Assembly: GCA_964612145.1 (NCBI GenBank)
Contig: CAZTBP010000009.1
Coordinates: forward strand, 98,860 to 162,859
From: JAGNLV01 sp964612145
Lineage (GTDB): Bacteria > Zixibacteria > MSB-5A5 > GN15 > FEB-12
DNA length: 64,000 bases
Direction of reading: 5' to 3'
Below are positions 7,885-16,137 of this stretch, in pieces (positions within the stretch are counted from its first letter, which is position 1; every line of letters begins with the position of its first letter). The notes beneath the pieces were generated by a model. That model made no database searches, was not told where the DNA came from, and saw only the letters and a program-made list of their open reading frames with translations. The position numbers and the translations under genes were made by a program.

Positions 7885-9162
7885 ATGGCCGTTCAAGAAC
7901 CGATTCAAGAAACCATCAGAGCCGACATTTTAGTAGTCGGCGGCGGACCGGCAGGTATGACCGCCGCCATTGAGGCTGCCGAAATCGGCAAAGATGTGAT
8001 CCTGCTCGAGAGAGAACCGTCGATCGGCGGACGCGTGGCGGCGATGAACCAGTACTTTCCTAAACTATGTCCGCCCACCTGCGGGATCGAAATCAATCTC
8101 CGTCGCATTCGAGTCAGTCCGCATGTGCGGGTCCTGACGTTGTCCGAAGTCGAAAAGGTAAGCGGCGATCCCGGGGCATACGAAGTGACCGTCAAAATGA
8201 ATCCGCGGTTTGTCAATGAGCGCTGTACTGCCTGTGGTGACTGTGCGGAGGTGTGCGAAATCGAACGCGACAACAATTTCAACTACGGCCTGGACAAGAC
8301 CAGGGCAGTTTACCTCCCGCACATCATGGCATACCCTCACCGGTATGTTGTCGATCCGGAGTTTGCCGCCGATGAGCGGATGAAGAAATGTGTCGAGGCC
8401 TGCCAGTACGATGCATTCAATCTGGACGAGGAGCCGAAGACGGTGACTGCGAAAGTGGGCAGCATTATTTGGGCGACAGGCTGGCAGCCGTACGATGCGA
8501 CCCAAATTGACAACCTCGGATTCGGCCGCTATCCAAATGTCGTGACCAACGTCATAATGGAACGGTTGGCGTCGAAATCCGGGCCGACCGGCGGCAAGGT
8601 CTTGCGCCCGTCGGACAAGAAGGAAGTCATGTCGATCGGGTTCGTCCAGTGTGCCGGTTCACGTGACGAGAACCACTTGCCGTACTGCTCCGCCGTGTGC
8701 TGTCTGGCGTCGATGAAGCAGGCGACATATGTCCGTGAGCAGTATCCGGAGGCCGAGGTCCACATGTTTTATATAGATGTGCGTTCTCCCGGTCGACTCG
8801 AGGACTTCTACACCAAAATGCAGGAAGATGAGAAGTTCCATTTTCATCGGGGTAAGGTCGGTCAGATTTCGGAGAATCCTGAAAACGGCAACGTAATTCT
8901 TGAAGCCGAAAACACCCTCACCGGCGAAATCACCAAAACCGAGGTTGATTTGGCGGTGCTGGCCATCGGCATGGTACCGAATACCGCCGTTGACAAGCCG
9001 CCGCTGGACACGACCCTGGATGAATTCGGGTTCATTGCACCGAACGGCCACCAGGGCGTGGTCGGGGCCGGAACGGTCATGCGACCGCTGGACGTTGCCG
9101 GATCGGTGCAGGATGCGACCGGCGCTGCGCTCAAAGCACTCGTTGCCGGGGGGAGGAAGTAA
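7885..9162 (+). CDS. qmoA: QmoA, quinone-interacting membrane-bound oxidoreductase subunit A
   Basis: A 425-residue HdrA-like flavoprotein. It has an N-terminal FAD motif (VVGGGPAGMTAAIEAAEIG), the QmoA-typical CPPTCGIEIN box (Cys62, Cys66), a Cys cluster RCTACGDCAEVC (Cys114-117-120-124), the ATGW box and the HdrA motif CAGSRDENHLPYCSAVCC. QmoABC passes electrons between the menaquinone pool and APS reductase during sulfate reduction; QmoA is a cytoplasmic subunit. GGAG lies about 8 bases before the ATG. qmoB follows after 3 bases, whereas qmoC lies 22 kb away on the other strand. The promoter carries two Rex/CRP-like sites. Confidence 0.95.
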   Translation: MAVQEPIQETIRADILVVGGGPAGMTAAIEAAEIGKDVILLEREPSIGGRVAAMNQYFPKLCPPTCGIEINLRRIRVSPHVRVLTLSEVEKVSGDPGAYEVTVKMNPRFVNERCTACGDCAEVCEIERDNNFNYGLDKTRAVYLPHIMAYPHRYVVDPEFAADERMKKCVEACQYDAFNLDEEPKTVTAKVGSIIWATGWQPYDATQIDNLGFGRYPNVVTNVIMERLASKSGPTGGKVLRPSDKKEVMSIGFVQCAGSRDENHLPYCSAVCCLASMKQATYVREQYPEAEVHMFYIDVRSPGRLEDFYTKMQEDEKFHFHRGKVGQISENPENGNVILEAENTLTGEITKTEVDLAVLAIGMVPNTAVDKPPLDTTLDEFGFIAPNGHQGVVGAGTVMRPLDVAGSVQDATGAALKALVAGGRK

Positions 9163-9165
9163 ACC

Positions 9166-11475
9166 ATGGATACCAAGATAGGCGTTTATATCTGTAAAGG
9201 CTGCGATATCGGCAAGTCGCTCGATGTCGACGCTTTGGTCGAGTCCGCTTCGTCCCAGTCCGCCGTCTGCAAAAGCCACGATTGCCTTTGCAGTCCGGAA
9301 GGGGTGCAGGTCATCAAAGACGATATCGGCGGCGAAAGCCTCAACCGGGTCGTAGTAGCGGCCTGTTCGCCGAGAGAATTTCCGGAGCTGTTTGATTTCG
9401 GCCCGGATGTTCTGACGCACCGGGCGAACCTGCGCGAACAAGTGGTCTGGGCGCATGAGCCTAACGATGAAGACACCCAGGTGCTGGCCGAGGATTATAT
9501 TAATATGGGCCTGGCCAGGGTGACCAACTCGGAACCGCCGGTACCGTATACCGAAGATACCAGTAAAGACATCCTGGTGGTCGGCGGCGGCGTGACCGGA
9601 ATGACCTCCGCACTCGCCGCGGCCAACGCCGGCTATAAGGTTCACCTGGTCGAGAAAGAGGACCAGCTTGGCGGCTGGGCACGGCGCTTTACAAAAGTCT
9701 TCCCCAAGACACCACCGTATCGCGATCTCGAAGACTCCGGCTACCAGGCGCTGGTGGAGCAGGTGCAGTCGACCGACGGCATTACGGTCCATACGGGGTC
9801 CCGCATCAAACGCACCGACGGTCAGCCGGGACTGTTTGACGTTACCCTGCGCAACGGCAAACCGGAGGCGGAGACGTTCCGAGTCGGTTCGATTGTAATG
9901 GCGACCGGGTGGAAACCGTATGACACCGACAAGCTTACCAAGTGGGGCTACGGAGTCTCGCCGGACGTCATCACGAACATCGAGATGGAGGATCTCGCCG
10001 CAAAAGGTGAGATCAAGCGGCCGTCCGACGGCAAATCGATTGAGAGTGTCGCCTTTCTCCAGTGCGCCGGATCGCGCGATCAGGAGCATCTGCCATACTG
10101 CTCGGCCGTATGTTGCCGGGTCTCGCTGAAGCAGGTGCGGTATGTGCGGGAGAAATACCCGGATGCCAAAATCTACGTCATATACAAAGACGTCCGTTCG
10201 CCCCAGCAGTTCGAGCTGTTCTACGCCGCGACCCAGGAAGACAACAATGTCTTCTTCACCAAGGGTGAACTCGAGGGCGTGACTAAAGACTCCGACGGTC
10301 GGTTGAAGATCGATGTATCGGAGACTCTGCTGGGCGAGGATATCACGGTCAAGGTGGATATGGTAGTGCTGGCAACCGGCATGGTTCCGACCAGCAAGGT
10401 CGACGATCCCAAGGACGCTCCCAAGGATGCGACTCCCGAGGAGAAGGCGTCCAAGGGGCCGGATGCCGAGGCCGAGAAGATAGAGGCACAGAAGCAGGTT
10501 GACAGTTCCGGCGATGACGAGGATGAGGATATGCTGGGCGGAAAGAAAGCCGCCGCCGGGGCGGAAAAAGGCGCCCGGATTCTCAACCTGACATATCGCC
10601 AGGGGACCGACCTGCCCACGCTGAAGTACGGTTTTCCCGACTCGCACTTCATTTGCTTCCCGTACGAGACCCGTCGGACCGGTATCTATGCCGCCGGCGC
10701 GGTGCGGGCGCCAATGGATCTGTGGTCATCGACCAACGACGCCTACGGTGCGACTCTCAAAGCGATCCAGGCGGCCGAGGCGGTCGCCGAAGGTGTAGCA
10801 GTACACCCGCGTGCCGGCGACAAGAGCTTCCCGGACTTCTTCCTCCAGCGCTGCACCCAGTGCAAGCGATGCACCGAAGAGTGCCCGTTTGGCACCCTGG
10901 ACGAAGACGCCAAGGGCACACCGCAGCCGAACCCGTTCCGGTGCCGTCGTTGCGGTGTCTGCATGGGCTCCTGTCCGGAGCGAATCGTTTCGTTCAAGGA
11001 TTACAACGTCAATATGATGTCGAAGATGATCAAGTGTATTTCGATGCCCGACGAGTTCGATGAGAAGCCGCGGATACTGTGCTTTGTGTGCGAAAACGAC
11101 GCCATGCCGGCGATCGACCTGGCCGGTATGAAGCGGATGAAATACAACTCGGCCATCAGGATCATCCCGCTGCGCTGCCTGGGTTCGATGAACCCGGTGT
11201 GGGTCGGCGATGCTCTCAGCGCCGGTTTCGACGGCGTTATCCTCATCGGCTGCAAGAAAGGTGACGATTACCAGTGTCACTTTATACGTGGCAGTGAGCT
11301 CGCGTCGTACCGCATGGAAAATGTCCAGGAGAAACTGAAGCAGCTGGTCCTGGAAGAAGAGCGGGTAGAAATGCACGAGCTGGCGATTACCGACTATGAT
11401 CGAATCCCGCAGATATTTGACGATTTCCTGGAGGTCATCGACACGGTCGGGCCGAACCCATACAAGGACATGTAA
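9166..11475 (+). CDS. qmoB: QmoB, HdrA/MvhD-like Qmo subunit
   Basis: A 769-residue protein. The N-terminal Cys pattern (YICKGCDIGK, CKSHDCLC) is followed by an HdrA-like FAD domain (GGGVTGMTSALAAANAG) with the motif CAGSRDQEHLPYCSAVCC. Two [4Fe-4S] motifs come next (CTQCKRCTEECPFG and CRRCGVCMGSCPE, roughly residues 562-606), then a C-terminal MvhD-like domain (LCFVCENDA, LRCLGSM, GCKKGDDYQC) as in known QmoB proteins. A low-complexity Lys/Ala/Asp/Glu-rich insert of about 55 residues (roughly 411-466, including DDEDEDML) interrupts the flavoprotein part. QmoB is thought to contact AprBA and may take part in electron confurcation. A terminator follows 18 bases after the stop. Confidence 0.94.
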   Translation: MDTKIGVYICKGCDIGKSLDVDALVESASSQSAVCKSHDCLCSPEGVQVIKDDIGGESLNRVVVAACSPREFPELFDFGPDVLTHRANLREQVVWAHEPNDEDTQVLAEDYINMGLARVTNSEPPVPYTEDTSKDILVVGGGVTGMTSALAAANAGYKVHLVEKEDQLGGWARRFTKVFPKTPPYRDLEDSGYQALVEQVQSTDGITVHTGSRIKRTDGQPGLFDVTLRNGKPEAETFRVGSIVMATGWKPYDTDKLTKWGYGVSPDVITNIEMEDLAAKGEIKRPSDGKSIESVAFLQCAGSRDQEHLPYCSAVCCRVSLKQVRYVREKYPDAKIYVIYKDVRSPQQFELFYAATQEDNNVFFTKGELEGVTKDSDGRLKIDVSETLLGEDITVKVDMVVLATGMVPTSKVDDPKDAPKDATPEEKASKGPDAEAEKIEAQKQVDSSGDDEDEDMLGGKKAAAGAEKGARILNLTYRQGTDLPTLKYGFPDSHFICFPYETRRTGIYAAGAVRAPMDLWSSTNDAYGATLKAIQAAEAVAEGVAVHPRAGDKSFPDFFLQRCTQCKRCTEECPFGTLDEDAKGTPQPNPFRCRRCGVCMGSCPERIVSFKDYNVNMMSKMIKCISMPDEFDEKPRILCFVCENDAMPAIDLAGMKRMKYNSAIRIIPLRCLGSMNPVWVGDALSAGFDGVILIGCKKGDDYQCHFIRGSELASYRMENVQEKLKQLVLEEERVEMHELAITDYDRIPQIFDDFLEVIDTVGPNPYKDM

Positions 11476-11493
11476 ACCGACAAAACAAAACTG

Positions 11494-11522
11494 GAATCCC
11501 CCTCTTTCAGGGGGATTCTTTT
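11494..11522 (+). terminator. terminator after qmoAB
   Basis: A 10-bp stem GAATCCCCCT/AGGGGGATTC with a CTTTC loop, followed by TTTTAG. It separates qmoAB from the dsr operon. Confidence 0.9.
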
Positions 11523-11729
11523 AGTCTGGCTCTCGCTGAATAAAAGAGTGATATGTCGTAGTTGATTTACAAAGATAGCCATAAAGTTAAAGGATTGGCT
11601 AAAATCCAACCAGTTCAGTATAGTTTTAGCGGTTCACATTGAATTGTAGTAACAGATTGCAAATAAGCCGTTTAAAGAAATTCTTGACGCTGGAATGTAG
11701 ATATCGGTGAAATTGCCGAAAAAGCAAGT

Positions 11730-11747
11730 AAATGATTTTTTTCACAA
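11730..11747. promoter_or_regulatory. Rex/CRP-like operator 1 of dsr operon
   Basis: The reverse complement reads TTGTGAAAAAAATCATTT: one perfect TTGTGA half and a weak second half. It ends 7 bases before the -35 box, the same distance as at qmoC. Confidence 0.5.
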
Positions 11748-11754
11748 TTTTCTC

Positions 11755-11783
11755 TTGACGGTGTCCGAAAAGTTCGTTACTCT
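11755..11783 (+). promoter_or_regulatory. dsrA promoter
   Basis: TTGACG (11755-11760), a 17-base spacer and TACTCT (11778-11783), within GTTACTCT, which parallels GTTACTTT in the qmoA and sat promoters. Confidence 0.55.
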
Positions 11784-11794
11784 GAATGGTAAGT

Positions 11795-11812
11795 TCGTGA
11801 AAAAAATAACTT
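11795..11812. promoter_or_regulatory. Rex/CRP-like operator 2 of dsr operon
   Basis: TCGTGAAAAAAATAACTT keeps the GTGA half and an AAC arm. It lies 65 bases after operator 1 and just downstream of the predicted transcription start. Confidence 0.5.
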
Positions 11813-11952
11813 ATTCGGTTGAGATTTGTCAACCGGGGAGGTCAGTAAATCGAGTAATTCTACCTTATTAGGTGAGAGACACGGCTGCCGTGATCTCGAT
11901 TTTGTGTGACATCAACCACGCTTCACAAATAGCAGAAGACTTAGGAGTTACA

Positions 11953-13161
11953 ATGGCTGAGACGATTCCCAAAACCCCAAAGCTTGACGAGCTGGAAAAG
12001 GGGCCGTGGCCCAGCTTTGTCAAGGAGATCAAGATGGCGGCTAAGAAGAGTCCCATGAGTCGGGACCTTTTAGGCCAGCTCGAACAATCCTATGAGGAGA
12101 GAATCGGTCACTGGAAACACGGCGGTATTGTCGGTGTCATGGGTTACGGCGGAGGCGTTATCGGCCGTTACTCCGACCTGCCGGACAAGTGGCCGGGCAT
12201 CTCGCATTTCCACACCATGCGTATCAACCAGCCGGCGGGCTGGTTTTACACCTCCGAGGCGCTGCGCGGCCTGTGTGACGTCTGGGAAAAACATGGTTCC
12301 GGCCTGACCAATATGCACGGGTCGACCGGTGATATCATCCTGCTCGGTACCACTACCGATGAACTCGAGCCGACGTTCGACGACCTTCAGAAGCTCGACT
12401 TTGACATTGGCGGTTCCGGTTCGGATCTCCGGACGCCCAGCTGCTGCTGCGGCCAGGCGCGTTGCGAGTGGGCTTGCTACGACACGATGGGCCTGACCTA
12501 CGACCTGACAATGCACTACCAGGATGAACTGCACCGTCCGGCGTTCCCATACAAGTTCAAATTCAAAATGGCCGGCTGCCCCAACGACTGTGTGGCCTCA
12601 ATCGCCCGCGCCGATCTTTCGATCATCGGAACCTGGCGCGACCAGATTCAGGTCGACAAAGACGCGGTCGCCGAATACGCCGACAAGGGCATGGACATTC
12701 AGAAGGATGTCGTTGCCAATTGCCCGGCCAAGTGCATGGCGTGGGACGGTAAGGAATTGCATATCGACAACGAGTACTGTGTTCGATGCATGCACTGCAT
12801 CAACGTGATGCCGAAAGCACTGCGTCCCGGCAAGGATCGCGGCGCCTGCCTGCTGCTCGGTTCCAAGGCTCCGATTGTCGAAGGAGCGCTGCTTTCGTCG
12901 GTACTGGTGCCGTTCTGGAAACCGGAACCGCCGTATGACGATTTGAAGGAGCTCGTTGACAACATCTGGGACCTCTGGTGCGAAGAAGGGAAGGCTCGTG
13001 AGCGTGTGGGTGAGTTCATCCAGCGTGTTGGCCTGGGCAACTTCCTGGATGCCATCGGCCTCGAACCGCAGGCCGAGATGGTAGCGCATCCGCGTGAAAA
13101 CCCATACGTCTTCTACGAGGAATACTACGAAGAAGGCGACGAAGAGGACGACGATCAGTAA
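11953..13161 (+). CDS. dsrA: dissimilatory sulfite reductase alpha subunit
   Basis: A 402-residue DsrA. With DsrB it forms the siroheme sulfite reductase that reduces sulfite in steps, loading sulfur onto DsrC. The siroheme/[4Fe-4S] ligand region is complete: CCCGQARCEWAC (Cys164-166, 171, 175) and AGCPNDC (Cys209, 213). The inserted ferredoxin domain carries NCPAKC (Cys257, 261) and CVRCMHC (Cys276-279-282). The acidic C-terminus (EEGDEEDDDQ) is unusual in its charge. The start at 11953 is preceded by TAGGAG and matches the usual DsrA N-terminus. The gene heads dsrABDNLC. Confidence 0.97.
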   Translation: MAETIPKTPKLDELEKGPWPSFVKEIKMAAKKSPMSRDLLGQLEQSYEERIGHWKHGGIVGVMGYGGGVIGRYSDLPDKWPGISHFHTMRINQPAGWFYTSEALRGLCDVWEKHGSGLTNMHGSTGDIILLGTTTDELEPTFDDLQKLDFDIGGSGSDLRTPSCCCGQARCEWACYDTMGLTYDLTMHYQDELHRPAFPYKFKFKMAGCPNDCVASIARADLSIIGTWRDQIQVDKDAVAEYADKGMDIQKDVVANCPAKCMAWDGKELHIDNEYCVRCMHCINVMPKALRPGKDRGACLLLGSKAPIVEGALLSSVLVPFWKPEPPYDDLKELVDNIWDLWCEEGKARERVGEFIQRVGLGNFLDAIGLEPQAEMVAHPRENPYVFYEEYYEEGDEEDDDQ

Positions 13162-13208
13162 CGGTCGCCGTAAAAAGGAAAGAAACGCTATACTCATAGA
13201 GGTTCGAT

Positions 13209-14288
13209 ATGCCAGAAGCAACAGAACGGCGGACAGACTTTGGCCCGCCTCATTATGAGAAGTTCCTGCCGCCGGTTATCAAGGATAACTACGGCACGTG
13301 GAAATACCATGAAATCCTCAAGCCGGGTGTCATGGTCCATGTCTCCGAATCCGGCGACAAGCTCTACACGGTTCGCGCGGGTTCGCCGCGGCTGATCAGT
13401 ATCGACAAAATACGGATGTATGCCGACCTGGCCGATAAGTACTGCGATGGTTACCTTCGCTTTACCAGCCGACACAATGTCGAGTTCCTGCTGACGGATG
13501 AATCCAAGATCGATCCGTTGATCAAGGATCTGGCCGAAATCGGTCACCCGATCGGCGGTATCGGCAATGCCATCACAAGCATTGTCCACACCCAGGGCTG
13601 GGTTCACTGTCACTCGGCGGCGACCGACGCCTCCGGTATTGTCAAGGCGGTGATGGACGACTTAAACGAGTACTTTACCGAAACCAAACTCCCGGGCAAA
13701 CTGCGTATCGCCCTGGCCTGCTGCCTGAACATGTGCGGCGCGGTGCACTGCTCGGATATCGCCATTCTCGGCATTCACCGCCGCCCGCCGAAGGTCAACC
13801 ACGGTATGCTCAAGAAGCAGTGTGAAATCCCGAACGTGGTGGCCTCGTGTCCGACGGCGGCGATTCGACCGACCACGGTTGACGGCAATCAGTCGGTTGA
13901 AGTTATCGAAGAAAACTGTATGTACTGCGCGAACTGCTACACCGTGTGTCCGTCGATGCCCCTGAACGACCCGCTCAACGACGGCGTGTCGATCTGGGTT
14001 GGCGGCAAGGTGTCCAATGCGCGTCACGAACCGATGTTCTCCAAACTCGCGATCCCGTTCCTCCCGAACACCCCGCCGCGCTGGCCCGAAGTTACCGAGG
14101 CTATTCGCGGCCTGGTCGAACTCTGGGCCGCAAATGCCAACAAGTACGAGCGGATGGGCGAGTGGATCGAACGGATCGGCTGGCCGAAGTTCTTCAAGCT
14201 CTCCGGCATCGAGTTCCAGAAGGAGCACATCGATGACTTTAAGCATGCGGGTCTGACCTTTAAGCGGTCGACGCATCTAACCTATTGA
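13209..14288 (+). CDS. dsrB: dissimilatory sulfite reductase beta subunit
   Basis: A 359-residue DsrB, the subunit holding the catalytically active siroheme. Visible motifs are GWVHCHSAATDASG (Cys134), ACCLNMCGAVHC (Cys171-172, 176, 181) for siroheme/cluster binding, and the ferredoxin motifs CEIPNVVASC and CMYCANCYTVC. The start lies 47 bases after dsrA with AGAGG upstream. Codon and base style match dsrA. The presence of dsrD next door argues for the reductive (sulfite-to-sulfide) enzyme type rather than the sulfur-oxidising type. Confidence 0.97.
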   Translation: MPEATERRTDFGPPHYEKFLPPVIKDNYGTWKYHEILKPGVMVHVSESGDKLYTVRAGSPRLISIDKIRMYADLADKYCDGYLRFTSRHNVEFLLTDESKIDPLIKDLAEIGHPIGGIGNAITSIVHTQGWVHCHSAATDASGIVKAVMDDLNEYFTETKLPGKLRIALACCLNMCGAVHCSDIAILGIHRRPPKVNHGMLKKQCEIPNVVASCPTAAIRPTTVDGNQSVEVIEENCMYCANCYTVCPSMPLNDPLNDGVSIWVGGKVSNARHEPMFSKLAIPFLPNTPPRWPEVTEAIRGLVELWAANANKYERMGEWIERIGWPKFFKLSGIEFQKEHIDDFKHAGLTFKRSTHLTY

Positions 14289-14299
14289 GGGATATTCGT

Positions 14300-14542
14300 A
14301 TGAAGCCCGTTGAAGAAGTAGCGGATGCCATGTTCAAAATGGTCTCGGAGGCTCAGGGTCAGAAAAAACTGAAACCCACCGACCTCCAGAAGGCCATGAT
14401 AGAAATCTATGGCGACGAAGTAGACAAGAAGTTGTGCAAAGAGGCGATTAAGCAACTGGTCAATTCCGGACGTCTCGTGTACACCTACTTCGGCGGAAGT
14501 TATCTTGAACTTCCACACAGGGAAGGCGCCGCTAACGACTAA
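14300..14542 (+). CDS. dsrD: DsrD, allosteric activator of DsrAB
   Basis: An 80-residue winged-helix protein starting MKPVEEVADAMFKM. GAGGGA lies 8-13 bases upstream of the ATG at 14300; a TTG at 14285 overlapping dsrB is less likely. The DsrD family is marked by a KxKxxxxDLxKAMIEIYGD-like region and the YTYFGGSYLELP C-terminal segment. DsrD is known to stimulate sulfite reduction by DsrAB and is a marker of reductive Dsr systems. Despite its wing-helix fold it is not thought to act mainly as a DNA binder. Confidence 0.93.
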   Translation: MKPVEEVADAMFKMVSEAQGQKKLKPTDLQKAMIEIYGDEVDKKLCKEAIKQLVNSGRLVYTYFGGSYLELPHREGAAND

Positions 14543-14564
14543 CTAGCGGTAGTGAGGTGTCTCC

Positions 14565-16052
14565 ATGGGCGTGACTGTTCCGCGCGTGATCATCGCCGGC
14601 CTGTCCGGAGACTCCGGAAAGACAATCGTCAGTCTCTCGCTGCTGGTCGCCCTGCGCGACCGCCTGATGACGAGTGTCTTTAAGAAAGGGCCGGACTATA
14701 TCGACGCTGCCTGGCTGGGGTTCGCCGCCGGGCGCGTCTGTCGTAACCTCGACACCTTCATGGTGCCCGAGGCGACCGTCCTTGGTTCGTTTATTCGCCA
14801 CGCTCTGGAGTCAGACCTGGCTGTCATTGAGGGCAATCGCGGCCTGTTCGACGGCAAAGATGTCGAAGGTACTCACAGCACGGCGGGGCTCGCCCGACTA
14901 TTGCAGGCTCCTGTCGTGCTCGTTATAAATGCCACCAAAATCACCCGCACGGTAGCTGCGCTCGTTCGCGGCTGTCAGGTGTTTGACCCCGACGTACACA
15001 TCGCCGGAGTGATTCTCAACCGGAGCGCCGGCACGCGGCATGCCCGGGTGATGCGCGAGGCAATCGAACACTACTGCGGGATTCCGGTGGTCGGCATCCT
15101 GCCCAAGCTCGATAACAAAAGTGGACTGGTGCCCGGCCGTCATCTCGGTCTGGTACCCCCGGCTGAATTCGAACACGCCGAGGCCATGACCGATCGGCTG
15201 GCCGGAATCGCACGGGACTATCTCGACATCGATGCGATTGTCAATTTGGCCGGCACGGCCGGACCATTGTCGCGACTGATGCTTACGCCTCCGACACAGC
15301 AGGAAAAATCCGCAGTTACAATCGGCTACTTCGCCGATTCGGTCTTCACGTTTTATTATCCCGAAAATCTCGAGGCGCTCGAAAACCATGGGGCCAACCT
15401 GATGCCCGTGTCGTCGCTCGATGATACCGAGCTGCCGGAAGTTGACGGTCTCTATATCGGCGGCGGATTCCCCGAAACCCATGCCGACCGACTGGCCGCC
15501 AACACCGTGCTTATGAAGGCAGTCAAAGAGCGGTCCAAGGTCGGCATGCCGATCTACGCCGAGTGCGGCGGGCTGATTTACCTGGCCCGCTCCTTGAAAT
15601 GGAAAGACAGCGTCCATCCCATGGCCGGGGTCTTTGACATCGACCTTGAATTACAGGAGAAACCTGTCGGTCACGGCTATGTCGAGGCCGAGGTTGATCG
15701 AGACAATCCGTTTTTTGCCAAAGGGACGGTGCTGCGCGGTCACGAATTCCATTACAGCGGCCCGATCGACAGCTCGGACCTAACCGGCTGTATGCGACTG
15801 TCTCGTGGCGTCGGAACGGGTAACCGGCGCGACGGATTGGTGGCCAACCGGACCCTTGGGGCGTATGTGCACCTTCACGCTGACGGAGCCCCGGGATGGG
15901 CGGCCGGCATGGTACACAACGCACGAACCTATCGCCGTGAGCGCAAAGCAGGAACATCAAATAAGACAGCTAATGAACTGCCGGAGGAAAACAAACGACC
16001 CGGAGACCCCGGGCCCGTGTCGTCATCGACGGCAGGTGTCATGAGAACATGA
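14565..16052 (+). CDS. dsrN: DsrN, siroheme amidase (cobyrinic acid a,c-diamide synthase family)
   Basis: A 495-residue CobB/CbiA-type glutamine-dependent amidotransferase. An N-terminal dethiobiotin-synthetase-like ATPase begins with GLSGDSGKT, and the C-terminal class-I GATase domain has YIGGGFPETHA and the nucleophile Cys in YAECGGLIYL. Next to dsrAB this enzyme is DsrN, which amidates siroheme to sirohaem amide for DsrAB. The last 45 or so residues (after the GATase triad region) are polar and Pro/Glu-rich and look non-conserved. The start has GAGG upstream and lies 22 bases after dsrD. Confidence 0.93.
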   Translation: MGVTVPRVIIAGLSGDSGKTIVSLSLLVALRDRLMTSVFKKGPDYIDAAWLGFAAGRVCRNLDTFMVPEATVLGSFIRHALESDLAVIEGNRGLFDGKDVEGTHSTAGLARLLQAPVVLVINATKITRTVAALVRGCQVFDPDVHIAGVILNRSAGTRHARVMREAIEHYCGIPVVGILPKLDNKSGLVPGRHLGLVPPAEFEHAEAMTDRLAGIARDYLDIDAIVNLAGTAGPLSRLMLTPPTQQEKSAVTIGYFADSVFTFYYPENLEALENHGANLMPVSSLDDTELPEVDGLYIGGGFPETHADRLAANTVLMKAVKERSKVGMPIYAECGGLIYLARSLKWKDSVHPMAGVFDIDLELQEKPVGHGYVEAEVDRDNPFFAKGTVLRGHEFHYSGPIDSSDLTGCMRLSRGVGTGNRRDGLVANRTLGAYVHLHADGAPGWAAGMVHNARTYRRERKAGTSNKTANELPEENKRPGDPGPVSSSTAGVMRT

Positions 16053-16137
16053 AAACACATATGGCATTGTCGGGCCAACCGGCTTGTCCGGCGGGCCGGC
16101 AAAACGAAGATCAGCGACTCAAACAGAGAGTTTCATA

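Larger units (their letters stand above)
11523..11952 (+). other. dsrA upstream region and leader
   Basis: About 430 AT-richer bases with no convincing gene. It holds a promoter near 11755-11783 flanked by two inverted-repeat sites, then a leader of about 160 bases. A frame open from a GTG at 11872 runs in frame into dsrA but lacks a ribosome site, so dsrA is started at 11953. Confidence 0.7.

Noticed and set aside
8659..10647. Long minus-strand open frame of 662 codons antisense to qmoAB
   Set aside because: It lies opposite two clear genes, has no ribosome site, and its translation is typical of the mirror of GC-rich coding sequence.
11872..11952. N-terminal extension of DsrA from a GTG at 11872
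   Set aside because: No ribosome site there, the residues do not resemble DsrA, and TAGGAG supports the ATG at 11953.
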